DNA of 64,000 nt from Pseudomonas protegens (GTDB lineage: Bacteria; Pseudomonadota; Gammaproteobacteria; Pseudomonadales; Pseudomonadaceae). The first letter of the stretch is position 1. Every line of letters begins with the position of its first letter. Positions 49,373-56,931 of the stretch are shown piece after piece. The notes under the pieces were generated by a model that was given only the letters and a program-made list of their open reading frames with translations, was not told the DNA's origin and ran no database searches. The DNA is taken from contig NZ_CP031396.1 in assembly GCF_003363755.1 (NCBI RefSeq), positions 5,860,501 to 5,924,500 on the forward strand. The letters are read 5' to 3'. The translations under genes were made by a program, and so were the position numbers.

Positions 49373-50563
49373 GTGATCCCAGTACGTTACCGTATTCTTT
49401 GTATTTACTCCGGCATGCTGGCGTTGACCCAGTATGAGTGGATGCGCTTTGCGCCTATCACGGATCAGGTATCCGCCCAGTACGGTATTACTTATGGGGA
49501 AGTCGGTTCATTGTCTTTGGCTGTGACGGCACTTGCATTACCGCTGGCACTTCCCAGTGGTGGCCTGATTGACCGTATATCGGTGCAAACAGCCTTGCGT
49601 ATCACCGCCATTGCCATGTTGTTGGCGGCATTGATACGGGTGTTACAACCCCATTATGAATACCTGCTTGCCGGCCAACTGTTGTTCGGGTTTGTTCAAC
49701 CCTTGACCATGTCGCTGCTCGTCAAGTTGATGATCACCTGGTTTTCTGACGATGAACATGTGCGGGTCACGACGCTGTTCAGTATGGTGATTTTCCTGGG
49801 TATAGGCTCCGCGTTCATGATTGTCCCGTTGACGGAGGAGGGGAACGTCAGCAGTTCGTTGTTGATTGACGTCGCGATCCTGGGGCTGATTACGCTATTG
49901 ACCTTCATTTATGTCCCGCGAGATGGCCCTCTTGTGCAAACAACGTCCGCCCCGACCCAGTCCGGCGGCCGTTTACTGGCGGAGGGTGTCGACTTATTGC
50001 GCACGGCTCCGTTCATGGCTGTTTTGCTGATGATTTTCTTAACCAACGGCTATTTCTCCGCCATTACGACATGGCTGGAGCCGATCCTGTTGCGTCAGGG
50101 GATCGATGCCCAGGTTTCAGGATTTATCGTTGTTCTGATGTTGGCCGGTGGTATCGCGGGGATGACGTTCATGCCTTTACTGGTGCGCAGCGGTGCAAGC
50201 GTGGGGGGCATTCTGTCCGGGGTTTCATTGTTGGCAGGGGGAGGCACGGTACTGCTTTTCACCTCGGGTTCCCCTTGGATATTGAGTCTGGCAGGGATTG
50301 TGATCGGTGCCGCGCTGTTATCTCCGTTGCCTCTTCTGCTGCAACTGATAGCCGACACTGCCGGACTCTCCAGGTCGGGGACGGCGACCTCAATTTTCTG
50401 GTTAGTCGGCAATATTGGCGCCACGATAATGATCGCGACGTTGGGGGTTATCGCCGACCATGGTGACTGGGGAATGGCAGCGGTATTGCTGTGCCTGGTT
50501 CTGGTCGTCCAGATAACGATTTCTCTCATGGGCTTTCGAATGGTCGGCGCTAGCACTACCTGA
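49373..50563 (+). CDS. MFS transporter, probable product exporter
   Basis: This 396-aa protein has about 12 hydrophobic segments. It opens YRILCIYSGMLALTQYEWMRFAPIT, followed by the loop 2-3 region GGLIDRISV in place of the usual GxLaDrxGrk motif. Start GTG 49373 is chosen for GGGAG 6 bases upstream; the earlier TTG at 49301 would run through the hairpin. It resembles small-molecule/NNP-type MFS carriers. As last gene of the operon it is the likely exporter of, and self-protection against, the cluster's product. Confidence 0.88.
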   Translation: MIPVRYRILCIYSGMLALTQYEWMRFAPITDQVSAQYGITYGEVGSLSLAVTALALPLALPSGGLIDRISVQTALRITAIAMLLAALIRVLQPHYEYLLAGQLLFGFVQPLTMSLLVKLMITWFSDDEHVRVTTLFSMVIFLGIGSAFMIVPLTEEGNVSSSLLIDVAILGLITLLTFIYVPRDGPLVQTTSAPTQSGGRLLAEGVDLLRTAPFMAVLLMIFLTNGYFSAITTWLEPILLRQGIDAQVSGFIVVLMLAGGIAGMTFMPLLVRSGASVGGILSGVSLLAGGGTVLLFTSGSPWILSLAGIVIGAALLSPLPLLLQLIADTAGLSRSGTATSIFWLVGNIGATIMIATLGVIADHGDWGMAAVLLCLVLVVQITISLMGFRMVGASTT

Positions 50564-50703
50564 CAGCGAGCAGTCGAGGAACATTGCTTTGAATTAACGG
50601 GAACATCAGTGTTCGCGCCTCGTCTCTCTAGCGTGTGGGTGACGGCGGCCTGTTGGCCGGTCTGGAGCCTGGGGCTGTGTGGGGTGTGTTGAGGGTCTTT
50701 ATC

Positions 50704-50895
50704 GTTCCAGTTTTTCCATCGCCGCATCCGCCAGAAAAGACGACCGGCACTTGATGTTGTGCTCGCGGACGAAGCGGTCGATCTGCTGGATCACATAACC
50801 CGGCAAGGTCACGTTGACCTTCTCGGTCTTGCCCAGGTAAGGCGCGATATCGATATCCAGCATGCCCCAGCCATGCCGGCGAAATCGGGATGAGG
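50704..50895 (-). pseudogene. hicB relic (3' half)
   Basis: About 190 bp close to the 3' half of hicB at 39627-39820 (around 85-90% by eye), encoding the C-terminal DNA-binding segment down to the LLEIDI/MLDIDIAPYLGK region. The frame breaks at the PAWPA/GMGW position near 50870 and the rest is replaced by the long repeat family. No hicA remains nearby. It is the right-hand partner of a duplication that encloses the low-GC operon. Confidence 0.8.
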
Positions 50896-50909
50896 GATGT
50901 GCCTGGGCG

Positions 50910-51190
50910 TTTGGGGTACATATCCGTTGCTGCGGGTGCGGCCGCTTAGGGTTCCGCTCTTACAGCGGGTCACTTTGGATGGAGCCCAAAGTAACCAAAG
51001 GCTCTCTGCCCCCGCATCCGGCGCCTCGCCTAGGCTCGGCGTTCCCTCACTCCGGCATTGCTCCGGGGGCCCGCCGCCACAGGCCATCCATGGCCTGATG
51101 GCGGCTTGCTCGGCATCCATGCCGAGCTGCCCCCTGCGCAACGCCTGCGTTCGGCCTCCTGAAGGGGCAGGCAGATCAAGAGCAAGAGCC
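50910..51190 (+). repeat. Long intergenic repeat family, copy 4
   Basis: It runs from 'gtacatatccgttgctgcggg' (50918) through 'cttacagcgggtcactttgga', 'ccctcactccggcattgctcc' and palindromic 'ggcatccatgcc' to 'gaaggggcaggcagatcaaga'. It abuts the hicB relic directly. Confidence 0.75.
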
Positions 51191-51240
51191 AAAGCCAAGC
51201 AAAGCGCGTTTTACGCGCTTGTTGAGTTCAGTGGCGTTCA

Positions 51241-51345
51241 GGGTTTTTGCGCTGCTCGCCACTGAATCACCTCCAGCACTGTAGTGGTCAACTCATGCAA
51301 GTGAGTGCTCACATGCAACGCAAAAGGGTGTTTAGGTAGTGTGCA
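51241..51345 (-). pseudogene. Relic of the small gene at 54387-54668
   Basis: The minus-strand C-terminus ...LHELTTTVLEVIQWRAAQKP resembles the end of the 93-aa protein at 54387-54668 (...LLTREGCAVLEVIQWRTEQEA). The preceding 30 bases (cgcgttttacgcgcttgttgagttca) are also shared at both sites. The N-terminal part is missing or scrambled. Confidence 0.6.
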
Positions 51346-51353
51346 GTTTCCCA

Positions 51354-51872
51354 CTAGAGCGTCGGTAACCGGTCCAACGCACAAATGCGGTCGATTTTCG
51401 GTGCGTCGACCATGGGGACCCGCGCGCCCGAGTCGACATTGAATATGTCTATGTAACAACCGCTCAGCGCGCCCGGGTTGTCGACAATTCCCCCTTTGAT
51501 CACGTAGCGTGCGCCCGGCGTAAATTCGCTGACGAACGCTACGTTGCACGAGCGATTGGCGTTGGCCATGCCGCGCATTATCAGGTGCAGCGGTTTGCCG
51601 GCTTCAATTGGGAAAAAGCCTTCCGGCGTCGACACATTCTTATAAACGGAAACCAGTTGCCGTCCCTGCCCACCCTGCGCAGTCGCCACGGCTCTGCCGT
51701 ATTTGCAGCTGATGGCTGGCGCCTCGTCCAGAGACAGGTGGTTTCGATGATTCTCCATCGACACCAATTCGCTGCGGATAAGTGCCTGAGGCGCCCCAGC
51801 AGGCACAAGGTATTTCGGCACTGGGGCGCAGCCTGCGAGCAGCAGAATTGAACACAGGTAAAGAGGTTTCAT
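51354..51872 (-). CDS. Putative lipoprotein A
   Basis: This 172-aa protein has a typical lipoprotein signal (MKPLYLCSILLLAGC; lipobox LAGC, Cys15). The mature part is beta-rich, with landmarks AISCKYGRAVATAQGGQGRQLVSVYKN (~54) and CNVAFVSEFTPGARYVIKG (~108), and two or three further cysteines. It shares loose similarity of layout with the lipoprotein at 52026-53066 (an FTPGARYVIKGG-like versus FTPQSGGEYEADF segment). Function unknown. Confidence 0.75.
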   Translation of the reverse strand: MKPLYLCSILLLAGCAPVPKYLVPAGAPQALIRSELVSMENHRNHLSLDEAPAISCKYGRAVATAQGGQGRQLVSVYKNVSTPEGFFPIEAGKPLHLIMRGMANANRSCNVAFVSEFTPGARYVIKGGIVDNPGALSGCYIDIFNVDSGARVPMVDAPKIDRICALDRLPTL

Positions 51873-52025
51873 AATTTACTTATTGATGTGGGAACAGGTC
51901 GGCATCAGACACCTCCATCCGGCGAGCATTCTCGCCTAATTGAGTGTCCGGTTTCATTAGACGACTACAGTCAGGGCTAAGGCGGCGTAGGTGCGTCGGC
52001 CGGTATTTTCAAGCCGCATTCCGCT

Positions 52026-53066
52026 TCAACGTTGCCAGCAGTCTGCGAAACGCTTGCACACCTCAAAGCGCTGATCCAGATCGGCCATGCGTGCCTGATG
52101 TGCGCTCAGTGTTTCCTTCAGCAGTGTTTGCTGGGCTCGGTAGTAGTGCTCCAGCATTTCATTATTGGTCGACATCGCCTTGCTACGGTCGGCCGCTTCG
52201 CTGTCGGGCAGCAGTTCCTTGATCGCCGGGGTGTCGAGCAGGCCCAGACGGTTGGTGTAGTAGTCCTTGTACAACTGCAATGAACGGGCCTTGGTGCCCC
52301 TCATTTCATTGGAGAACTGCTCCAGGTTCTGCTGATATTCAGTCCAATAGGCATCGGGCAGGCTGAAGTCGAGGCGCTGTTTACGTTCCGCTACGGATCT
52401 GTCGAGCAGTGTTTTCTGGACCGAAGGGGAATCGTCGGCGTCGGGCTTCATTTTCGCGATGACACTCGCGTCGACGATCTGCGCGATCAGCGCTGCACGC
52501 TCCGCTGACTGCGGTTGTGCTTCGGTGGGCTTGGGGAATATAGGGTTGTGGCCGGCGCAGGCGGGCAGGCCTTTGTTGGTCAGCACGATCGGCGTGCGCA
52601 CAGTCTTGCCATCGATCTGGCGCAGACGGCTAAGGGTGACCTGGCAAGTGCGACCTACTTTGCTGAAGTCCGCTTCGTACTCGCCGCCGCTCTGCGGGGT
52701 GAAGTTGAACCCCACGGTGCACACGCTGCCGGTGCTCAAGGTATTGGCTCGCGCGAATAGCTCATGGCCCGGTTGCAGCCGCACTTCCAAGTAGGCCTTG
52801 GCATCCTCGGGTGCAGCGGCACTCATGGCTGCCCGTCGCCGGGTATTGGCGCTGAACAGGTTATTGAGCAGCCCCGTGGTTTGGCCGCCGCAGTGTTCGG
52901 CATCGAACAAGTCGAGCGTCGAGCTGTCACTGCTGCTGATAAAGCGCAGCTTCGCCGCATCGGGGGCACTGGCGTCCGGGTAGGTGCCATTGAAACTGCA
53001 CCCGCCAAGCACCAGCGCAGCAATGCTTACAGCGCCACGCACGCGCCATTGGGAAAAACAGAACAT
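52026..53066 (-). CDS. Putative lipoprotein B (intact parent of the truncated copy at 41.2 kb)
   Basis: This 346-aa protein has a signal peptide (FCFSQWRVRGAVSIAALVLGGC; lipobox LGGC). A beta-rich N-terminal domain (about 25-160, including YLEVRLQPGHELFARANT and FNFTPQSGGEYEADF) is followed by a helical C-terminal domain (about 180-346) rich in Gln, Lys and Arg and ending FEVCKRFADCWQR with two Cys. The start at 53066 lies just before the signal sequence; the frame is open further upstream. Its C-terminal two thirds are duplicated, nearly identical, at 41216-41872. Family not recognised. Confidence 0.8.
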   Translation of the reverse strand: MFCFSQWRVRGAVSIAALVLGGCSFNGTYPDASAPDAAKLRFISSSDSSTLDLFDAEHCGGQTTGLLNNLFSANTRRRAAMSAAAPEDAKAYLEVRLQPGHELFARANTLSTGSVCTVGFNFTPQSGGEYEADFSKVGRTCQVTLSRLRQIDGKTVRTPIVLTNKGLPACAGHNPIFPKPTEAQPQSAERAALIAQIVDASVIAKMKPDADDSPSVQKTLLDRSVAERKQRLDFSLPDAYWTEYQQNLEQFSNEMRGTKARSLQLYKDYYTNRLGLLDTPAIKELLPDSEAADRSKAMSTNNEMLEHYYRAQQTLLKETLSAHQARMADLDQRFEVCKRFADCWQR

Positions 53067-53198
53067 GTTGATAGATCGTCCTTGATGCACGAGTGGGCGA
53101 AAGGCCATCATGCTAAAGAAGGCAGTCGCCGCCGTCCAGCGCGCCTGTCGTCCCTGAATTTTCTGGGGATTTTCTTTGTCTCCCACCGAGGTAGCGGA

Positions 53199-53786
53199 AT
53201 GTTTGGCTCGCGCAACATCTTTGCAATTGGCCTGATTGGATTACTGGCTGGTTGTTCGTCAATGCCAGCTGAAATGGCCTTGAATTCACCCGTATATAAC
53301 GCGCAAAACGCGGGCCTAGTGGTCGGCGCGCTGCTGGAAGGCGGCCCCTACGGAACCTACCTTGAGTTTCGCGATATCAAGAGCGGCAAGACTTATGGCT
53401 GGGGACCCAAGGATGACTACTCGGCATGGCTACCTGCCGGTGACTATGAAGTGAGCCGCCTGGGTCACCGTCGCGGGGTCATGGGGGCTTACTCCAAACC
53501 GCTGCGTTTCGCCGTCACCCAAGGGCAGCTCAATTACCTTGGCGAGATGGTCTACGGCTGCTCGGCCGTCGCGCAACCGGCTGCGGTGTACGGCGTATTG
53601 AACTGCGGGGCCCTCGCGCTTGGCGAATGCACCGTCCCTAGCCCTAACGTGAACGTATGCGTGGTGGATCGCCAGGATCAAGCGATCAAGCATTTTTTGC
53701 AGCAACACCCCGAGCAAGCCCCTTTGCCCGTGCGTAACGCGGTCATGTCGGCAGCAGCCTCTGGATCGAGTGTCCGCCTTCCCTAG
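53199..53786 (+). CDS. Putative lipoprotein C
   Basis: This is a 195-aa protein. Signal and lipobox are clear (MFGSRNIFAIGLIGLLAGC, Cys19). The mature domain includes YGTYLEFRDIKSGKTYGWG and a second Cys-rich part (CSAVAQPAAVYGVLNCGALALGEC). It is divergent from lipoprotein B with a ~130-bp shared promoter region. Three lipoprotein genes in 2.5 kb suggest a small envelope-associated locus; function unknown. Confidence 0.75.
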   Translation: MFGSRNIFAIGLIGLLAGCSSMPAEMALNSPVYNAQNAGLVVGALLEGGPYGTYLEFRDIKSGKTYGWGPKDDYSAWLPAGDYEVSRLGHRRGVMGAYSKPLRFAVTQGQLNYLGEMVYGCSAVAQPAAVYGVLNCGALALGECTVPSPNVNVCVVDRQDQAIKHFLQQHPEQAPLPVRNAVMSAAASGSSVRLP

Positions 53787-53964
53787 GTTTTGTACGAAAA
53801 GCCTTGGTGCTCGGTGATGCTGCGTTACTTTCGATACTCATGCGCATCGCTGCAAATAGGGCCCTGGCTATGGGCCCAAGGTTCAAAGGGGTGAGGGTAG
53901 TTGATGAGTACCGTGTCGCGGTTGAATGAGCTGCTTGTTGATCACTGCCTCTCATCATTAGAAA

Positions 53965-54340
53965 CCTGTAGCCGCTGTCGAGCGCAGCGAGGCTGCGCAC
54001 GAGGACGCAGTCCTCGCCAAACCTGCCGATGCTTTTCACCTGGCTGCATAGGGTTTTGTGTACATATCCGTTGCTGCGGTCACGGCAGCTTACGGTTTCG
54101 CTCTTACAGCGACTCACTTTGGAAAAGCCCCAAAGTAAGCAAAGGGCTCCTGCCCCCGCATCCGGCGCCTCGCCTAGGCTCGGCGTTCCCTCACTCCGGC
54201 ATTGCTCCGGGGGCACGCCGCCACAGGCCATCCATGGCCTGGGGCGGCTAGCTCGGCATCCATGCCGAGCTGCCCCCTACGCAACGCCTGCGTTCGGCCT
54301 CCTGAAGGGGCAGGAAAATCAAAAGCCAGATCAAGAGCCA
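53965..54340 (+). repeat. Long intergenic repeat family, copy 5
   Basis: It starts with the 'tgtagccgctgtcgagcgcagcgaggctgcg' block (shared with copy 3), then 'gtacatatccgttgctgcgg', 'cttacagcgactcactttggaaaagcc', 'ctaggctcggcgttccctcactccggcattgctcc', a 'ggcatccatgcc' palindrome and 'gaaggggcaggaaaatcaaaagcc'. Confidence 0.78.
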
Positions 54341-54386
54341 ACGCAAAGCCAAGCGCGTTTTACGCGCTTGTTGAGTTCAATGGCGT

Positions 54387-54668
54387 TCAGGCCTCTTGCT
54401 CTGTTCGCCACTGAATCACCTCCAGCACCGCGCAACCCTCCCGTGTGAGCAGATGCACCCCTCGGGTGACTCGCGTCAGATCGCAGTCGGCAATGTCTTT
54501 CAGGTTAAGCGTGGACAGCGTGTCCATCAGATCCCGCACCACTGTGAAACGATGGGCCGCACTGCTGGCCAGATCGTTCAGAGAGGCTTGGGTGTCGAGG
54601 TAGAAAACGGCTTGGTTGGCGTCGTGGGTGTCGACGGGGGAGAAGCGGGAAATCGATTGATCGTCCAT
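54387..54668 (-). CDS. Small protein of unknown function, repeat-associated
   Basis: This is a 93-aa helical protein (MDDQSISRFSPVDTHDANQ...; TVVRDLMDTLSTLNLKDIADC; ...AVLEVIQW at the end). Start 54668 is preferred to the upstream ATG at 54695. It somewhat resembles the short DUF6124-type proteins that are numerous in Pseudomonas, though I am not sure. A relic of a related gene is at 51241-51345; both lie immediately downstream of, and antisense to, a copy of the long repeat. Confidence 0.65.
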   Translation of the reverse strand: MDDQSISRFSPVDTHDANQAVFYLDTQASLNDLASSAAHRFTVVRDLMDTLSTLNLKDIADCDLTRVTRGVHLLTREGCAVLEVIQWRTEQEA

Positions 54669-54695
54669 GGTCGTTACTCGTTGTAGAGCTTCCAC

Positions 54696-55218
54696 CTTTT
54701 GCGGCCAAGCAAATGGAGGGTGGCAGCTGTGCGAGGGTTGGCCGACCGGCTACAACGACACCGGCACACCCGAAGGTGTCCCGCACACAGCCGCCATAAC
54801 ACAGAATCGCAGGCACAAAAAAAGCGTCTGCAATGGTGTTTTGGACGCTGATGCGTCGTTGTAATTCGACCGGCCAAGGTCGTTCGCGGATTTTGCCGCG
54901 AGGGCGAACTATAGGGGCGAGGCGTGAGAGGTGCAACCGTGTGTTGGTGGGGATGTTTGAGACAGTGTGTCATGACGATAGCAGTGGTCACGGCAGGTAT
55001 GTGATGAGGTTCTAATCACCCTCATGTTTTAAACCTCTACATGCCGGAAGTAAGTAGCCACTGGCGGAAATCGGCCAAAAGCGGACTTAACGTGAGCCAT
55101 TCTGTGCTAGCAATTTTGAGACTGAGAAGCTCTTTACCTCTTCAGATAGGTGCGCCTACGAACGCTTTCAGCTGCGGCCGGATCAGCAGGGAGAGGTGTA
55201 AGCAGTGGACGTCTTGAT
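54696..55218. other. Intergenic region, nothing recognised
   Basis: About 520 bp between the small repeat-associated gene and the 3' end of the UvrD-like helicase gene. Base composition drops after ~54950. I see no convincing gene, terminator or repeat; short frames are unsupported. Confidence 0.4.
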
Positions 55219-56931
55219 TCACAGGAAAGGGCAGGTATCGCGCTTCGGAGTCAGAATGGTGGTTCGACGTATCGCCCGAGTCACTCCCACCCGTAGCACT
55301 AAAAGATCCTGAGCGCAGATTTTTGGATCTTGCGGGGCTTTGGCAATGCGCTGGAATAGGCCGTCGTAGATGATGACCTCGTCGAACTCCTTCCCTTTGG
55401 ACTTATGTATCGTCATTAGGTGGATGCCGCGCCAGTCCTTTTGAGCTGCAGCGAAATGCTCCTGCATCAAGGCACTGCGGACTGCTTCCTCAGCCCCCTT
55501 GTACTCTCCCTGGGCACGCCACAGCGCACCCAAGTTAGCCCGCAGTACCGAGCCACGATGAAGAAGTCGAAGGTAGCGAGCATCTGTTGCTACTTGCTTC
55601 AAGGCTACCGCAGCGGACGATTGCAACAGGCCGCGCAGCTGCAACCAGTCCTCCGCAGGGTCGCCCGTTAATTGCAGTTGCTGTCGTAACTCTGCGATAC
55701 GCTGAACTTCGCTGACAATCAGTTGGCGTTTGGCACCGCGGATCTTTCCCGAGGAGAGGAATCCGCTAAGAGCACCTGCCAGGTCCAGCTCGGACTGAGG
55801 GGTAGGCTTGCCTCCGCGGCGTCCACGAATGTGCGAGTGAAGTGCACCAAGCATGCGGCTCGCCACATCGCCAGCCGTCCCCCCCTCCAGTAACGTGGCG
55901 ATAACGCCAGCGGCGAGAGCCGGCGGTTCAGCATCCATTGCAACGTCGTGATGTAGCTCTGGCAGACCATCAGCTGCAGAAGAAAGGTAATCAGAAAGCT
56001 CGAGCATCAGCCGCTTGGATGGCACCAGGATCGCGATCGATTTGTCCGGTATTGCCTTGAGGCGATCCAACGCCGAGAGCACTGCGGCCTTGGCATTGAA
56101 GTGCAGGCTCTTTCCATACATGAAGCCGTAACGCGTGATTTTTACCTGCTGATAGACCTTGCCCTTGTTTGCGCCAGTGAGCAGGTCATTCCCATAGGTC
56201 GTGATATCGGTACCGCTGCTGCGGTGGTTTTCACCTGCGAAATCGAAGTGGACGGCGCCGAAGATCTCCAGAAAGTCGCCAACCCGCCTAGGATCAGCGC
56301 CTCGAAACTCATAGATCCGCTGTTCAGGGTCGGCCAGAGCAATGAGGCGACTACGCTTTCCAAGCTGCTGGATCAGCGCCCATTCATCACAGTTTGTGTC
56401 CTGAAACTCGTCGAGGATGATAATGGGATAGGCGTCGGAGAAGATGGCGCTTAGCCGGTCACTACGGCTCAGCAGTTCGCTGACCAAGCTTGCGAACAAG
56501 TCGAAATGCAGGCGGCCCTCGTGCTCGAATAGGCGTCGCTTCTCATTTTCGTGCTGGGCCTTATCGATATCTGCCAAATGCGCTGCTGCCTCGGGTGGTG
56601 GCAGAAGCTGCAAGCTCGGCCTGCCATTCAACAGATAGGCGTGGCTTCGGAGAATGCTCCAAGCAAAACCGTGGTACGTGCTGACCTCAAGTTGCTTCAG
56701 GTCCTCGCGAGAAATCAGCTCAGAAGCCTTTTCGATGATGCGCGCTACGGTAGGCCTGGCGAAGCTCAAGAAGAGGATCTTCTGGCCTGGCTTGAGTACC
56801 CCTGAGCGAATCTCATCACGAGCTTTGACCAGCGCGACGTGTGTTTTGCCTGCACCAGGACCACCTAGCGCCAAGGTGTGCCCAGCGCACGCCAGGAAGC
56901 CGCGCTTCTGATCGCTCCACACTTCCGTCAT
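55219..56931 (-). CDS. gajB: UvrD/Rep-like superfamily 1 helicase, Gabija GajB type
   Basis: This 570-aa SF1 helicase has Walker A GGPGAGKTH (~24), motif Ia FLSFARPTVARI, motif II IIILDEFQDTN (~171), motif III LIALADPEQRIYEF (~195) and a C-terminal SF1 part with LMTIHKSKGKEFDEVIIYD (~505) and VTRAIRR (~553). The ATG overlaps the stop of the upstream OLD-family nuclease by four bases (ATGA). The nuclease-then-helicase order and size fit Gabija anti-phage systems, in which GajB works with the GajA nuclease and responds to phage DNA replication or repair intermediates and nucleotide depletion. Confidence 0.82.
   Translation of the reverse strand: MTEVWSDQKRGFLACAGHTLALGGPGAGKTHVALVKARDEIRSGVLKPGQKILFLSFARPTVARIIEKASELISREDLKQLEVSTYHGFAWSILRSHAYLLNGRPSLQLLPPPEAAAHLADIDKAQHENEKRRLFEHEGRLHFDLFASLVSELLSRSDRLSAIFSDAYPIIILDEFQDTNCDEWALIQQLGKRSRLIALADPEQRIYEFRGADPRRVGDFLEIFGAVHFDFAGENHRSSGTDITTYGNDLLTGANKGKVYQQVKITRYGFMYGKSLHFNAKAAVLSALDRLKAIPDKSIAILVPSKRLMLELSDYLSSAADGLPELHHDVAMDAEPPALAAGVIATLLEGGTAGDVASRMLGALHSHIRGRRGGKPTPQSELDLAGALSGFLSSGKIRGAKRQLIVSEVQRIAELRQQLQLTGDPAEDWLQLRGLLQSSAAVALKQVATDARYLRLLHRGSVLRANLGALWRAQGEYKGAEEAVRSALMQEHFAAAQKDWRGIHLMTIHKSKGKEFDEVIIYDGLFQRIAKAPQDPKICAQDLLVLRVGVTRAIRRTTILTPKRDTCPFL

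Noticed and set aside
39627..53066. Insertion by a transposon or integrase-type island
   Set aside because: I found no transposase, integrase, tRNA gene or obvious attachment site in or near the operon; only the duplicated flanks and intergenic repeats are visible.
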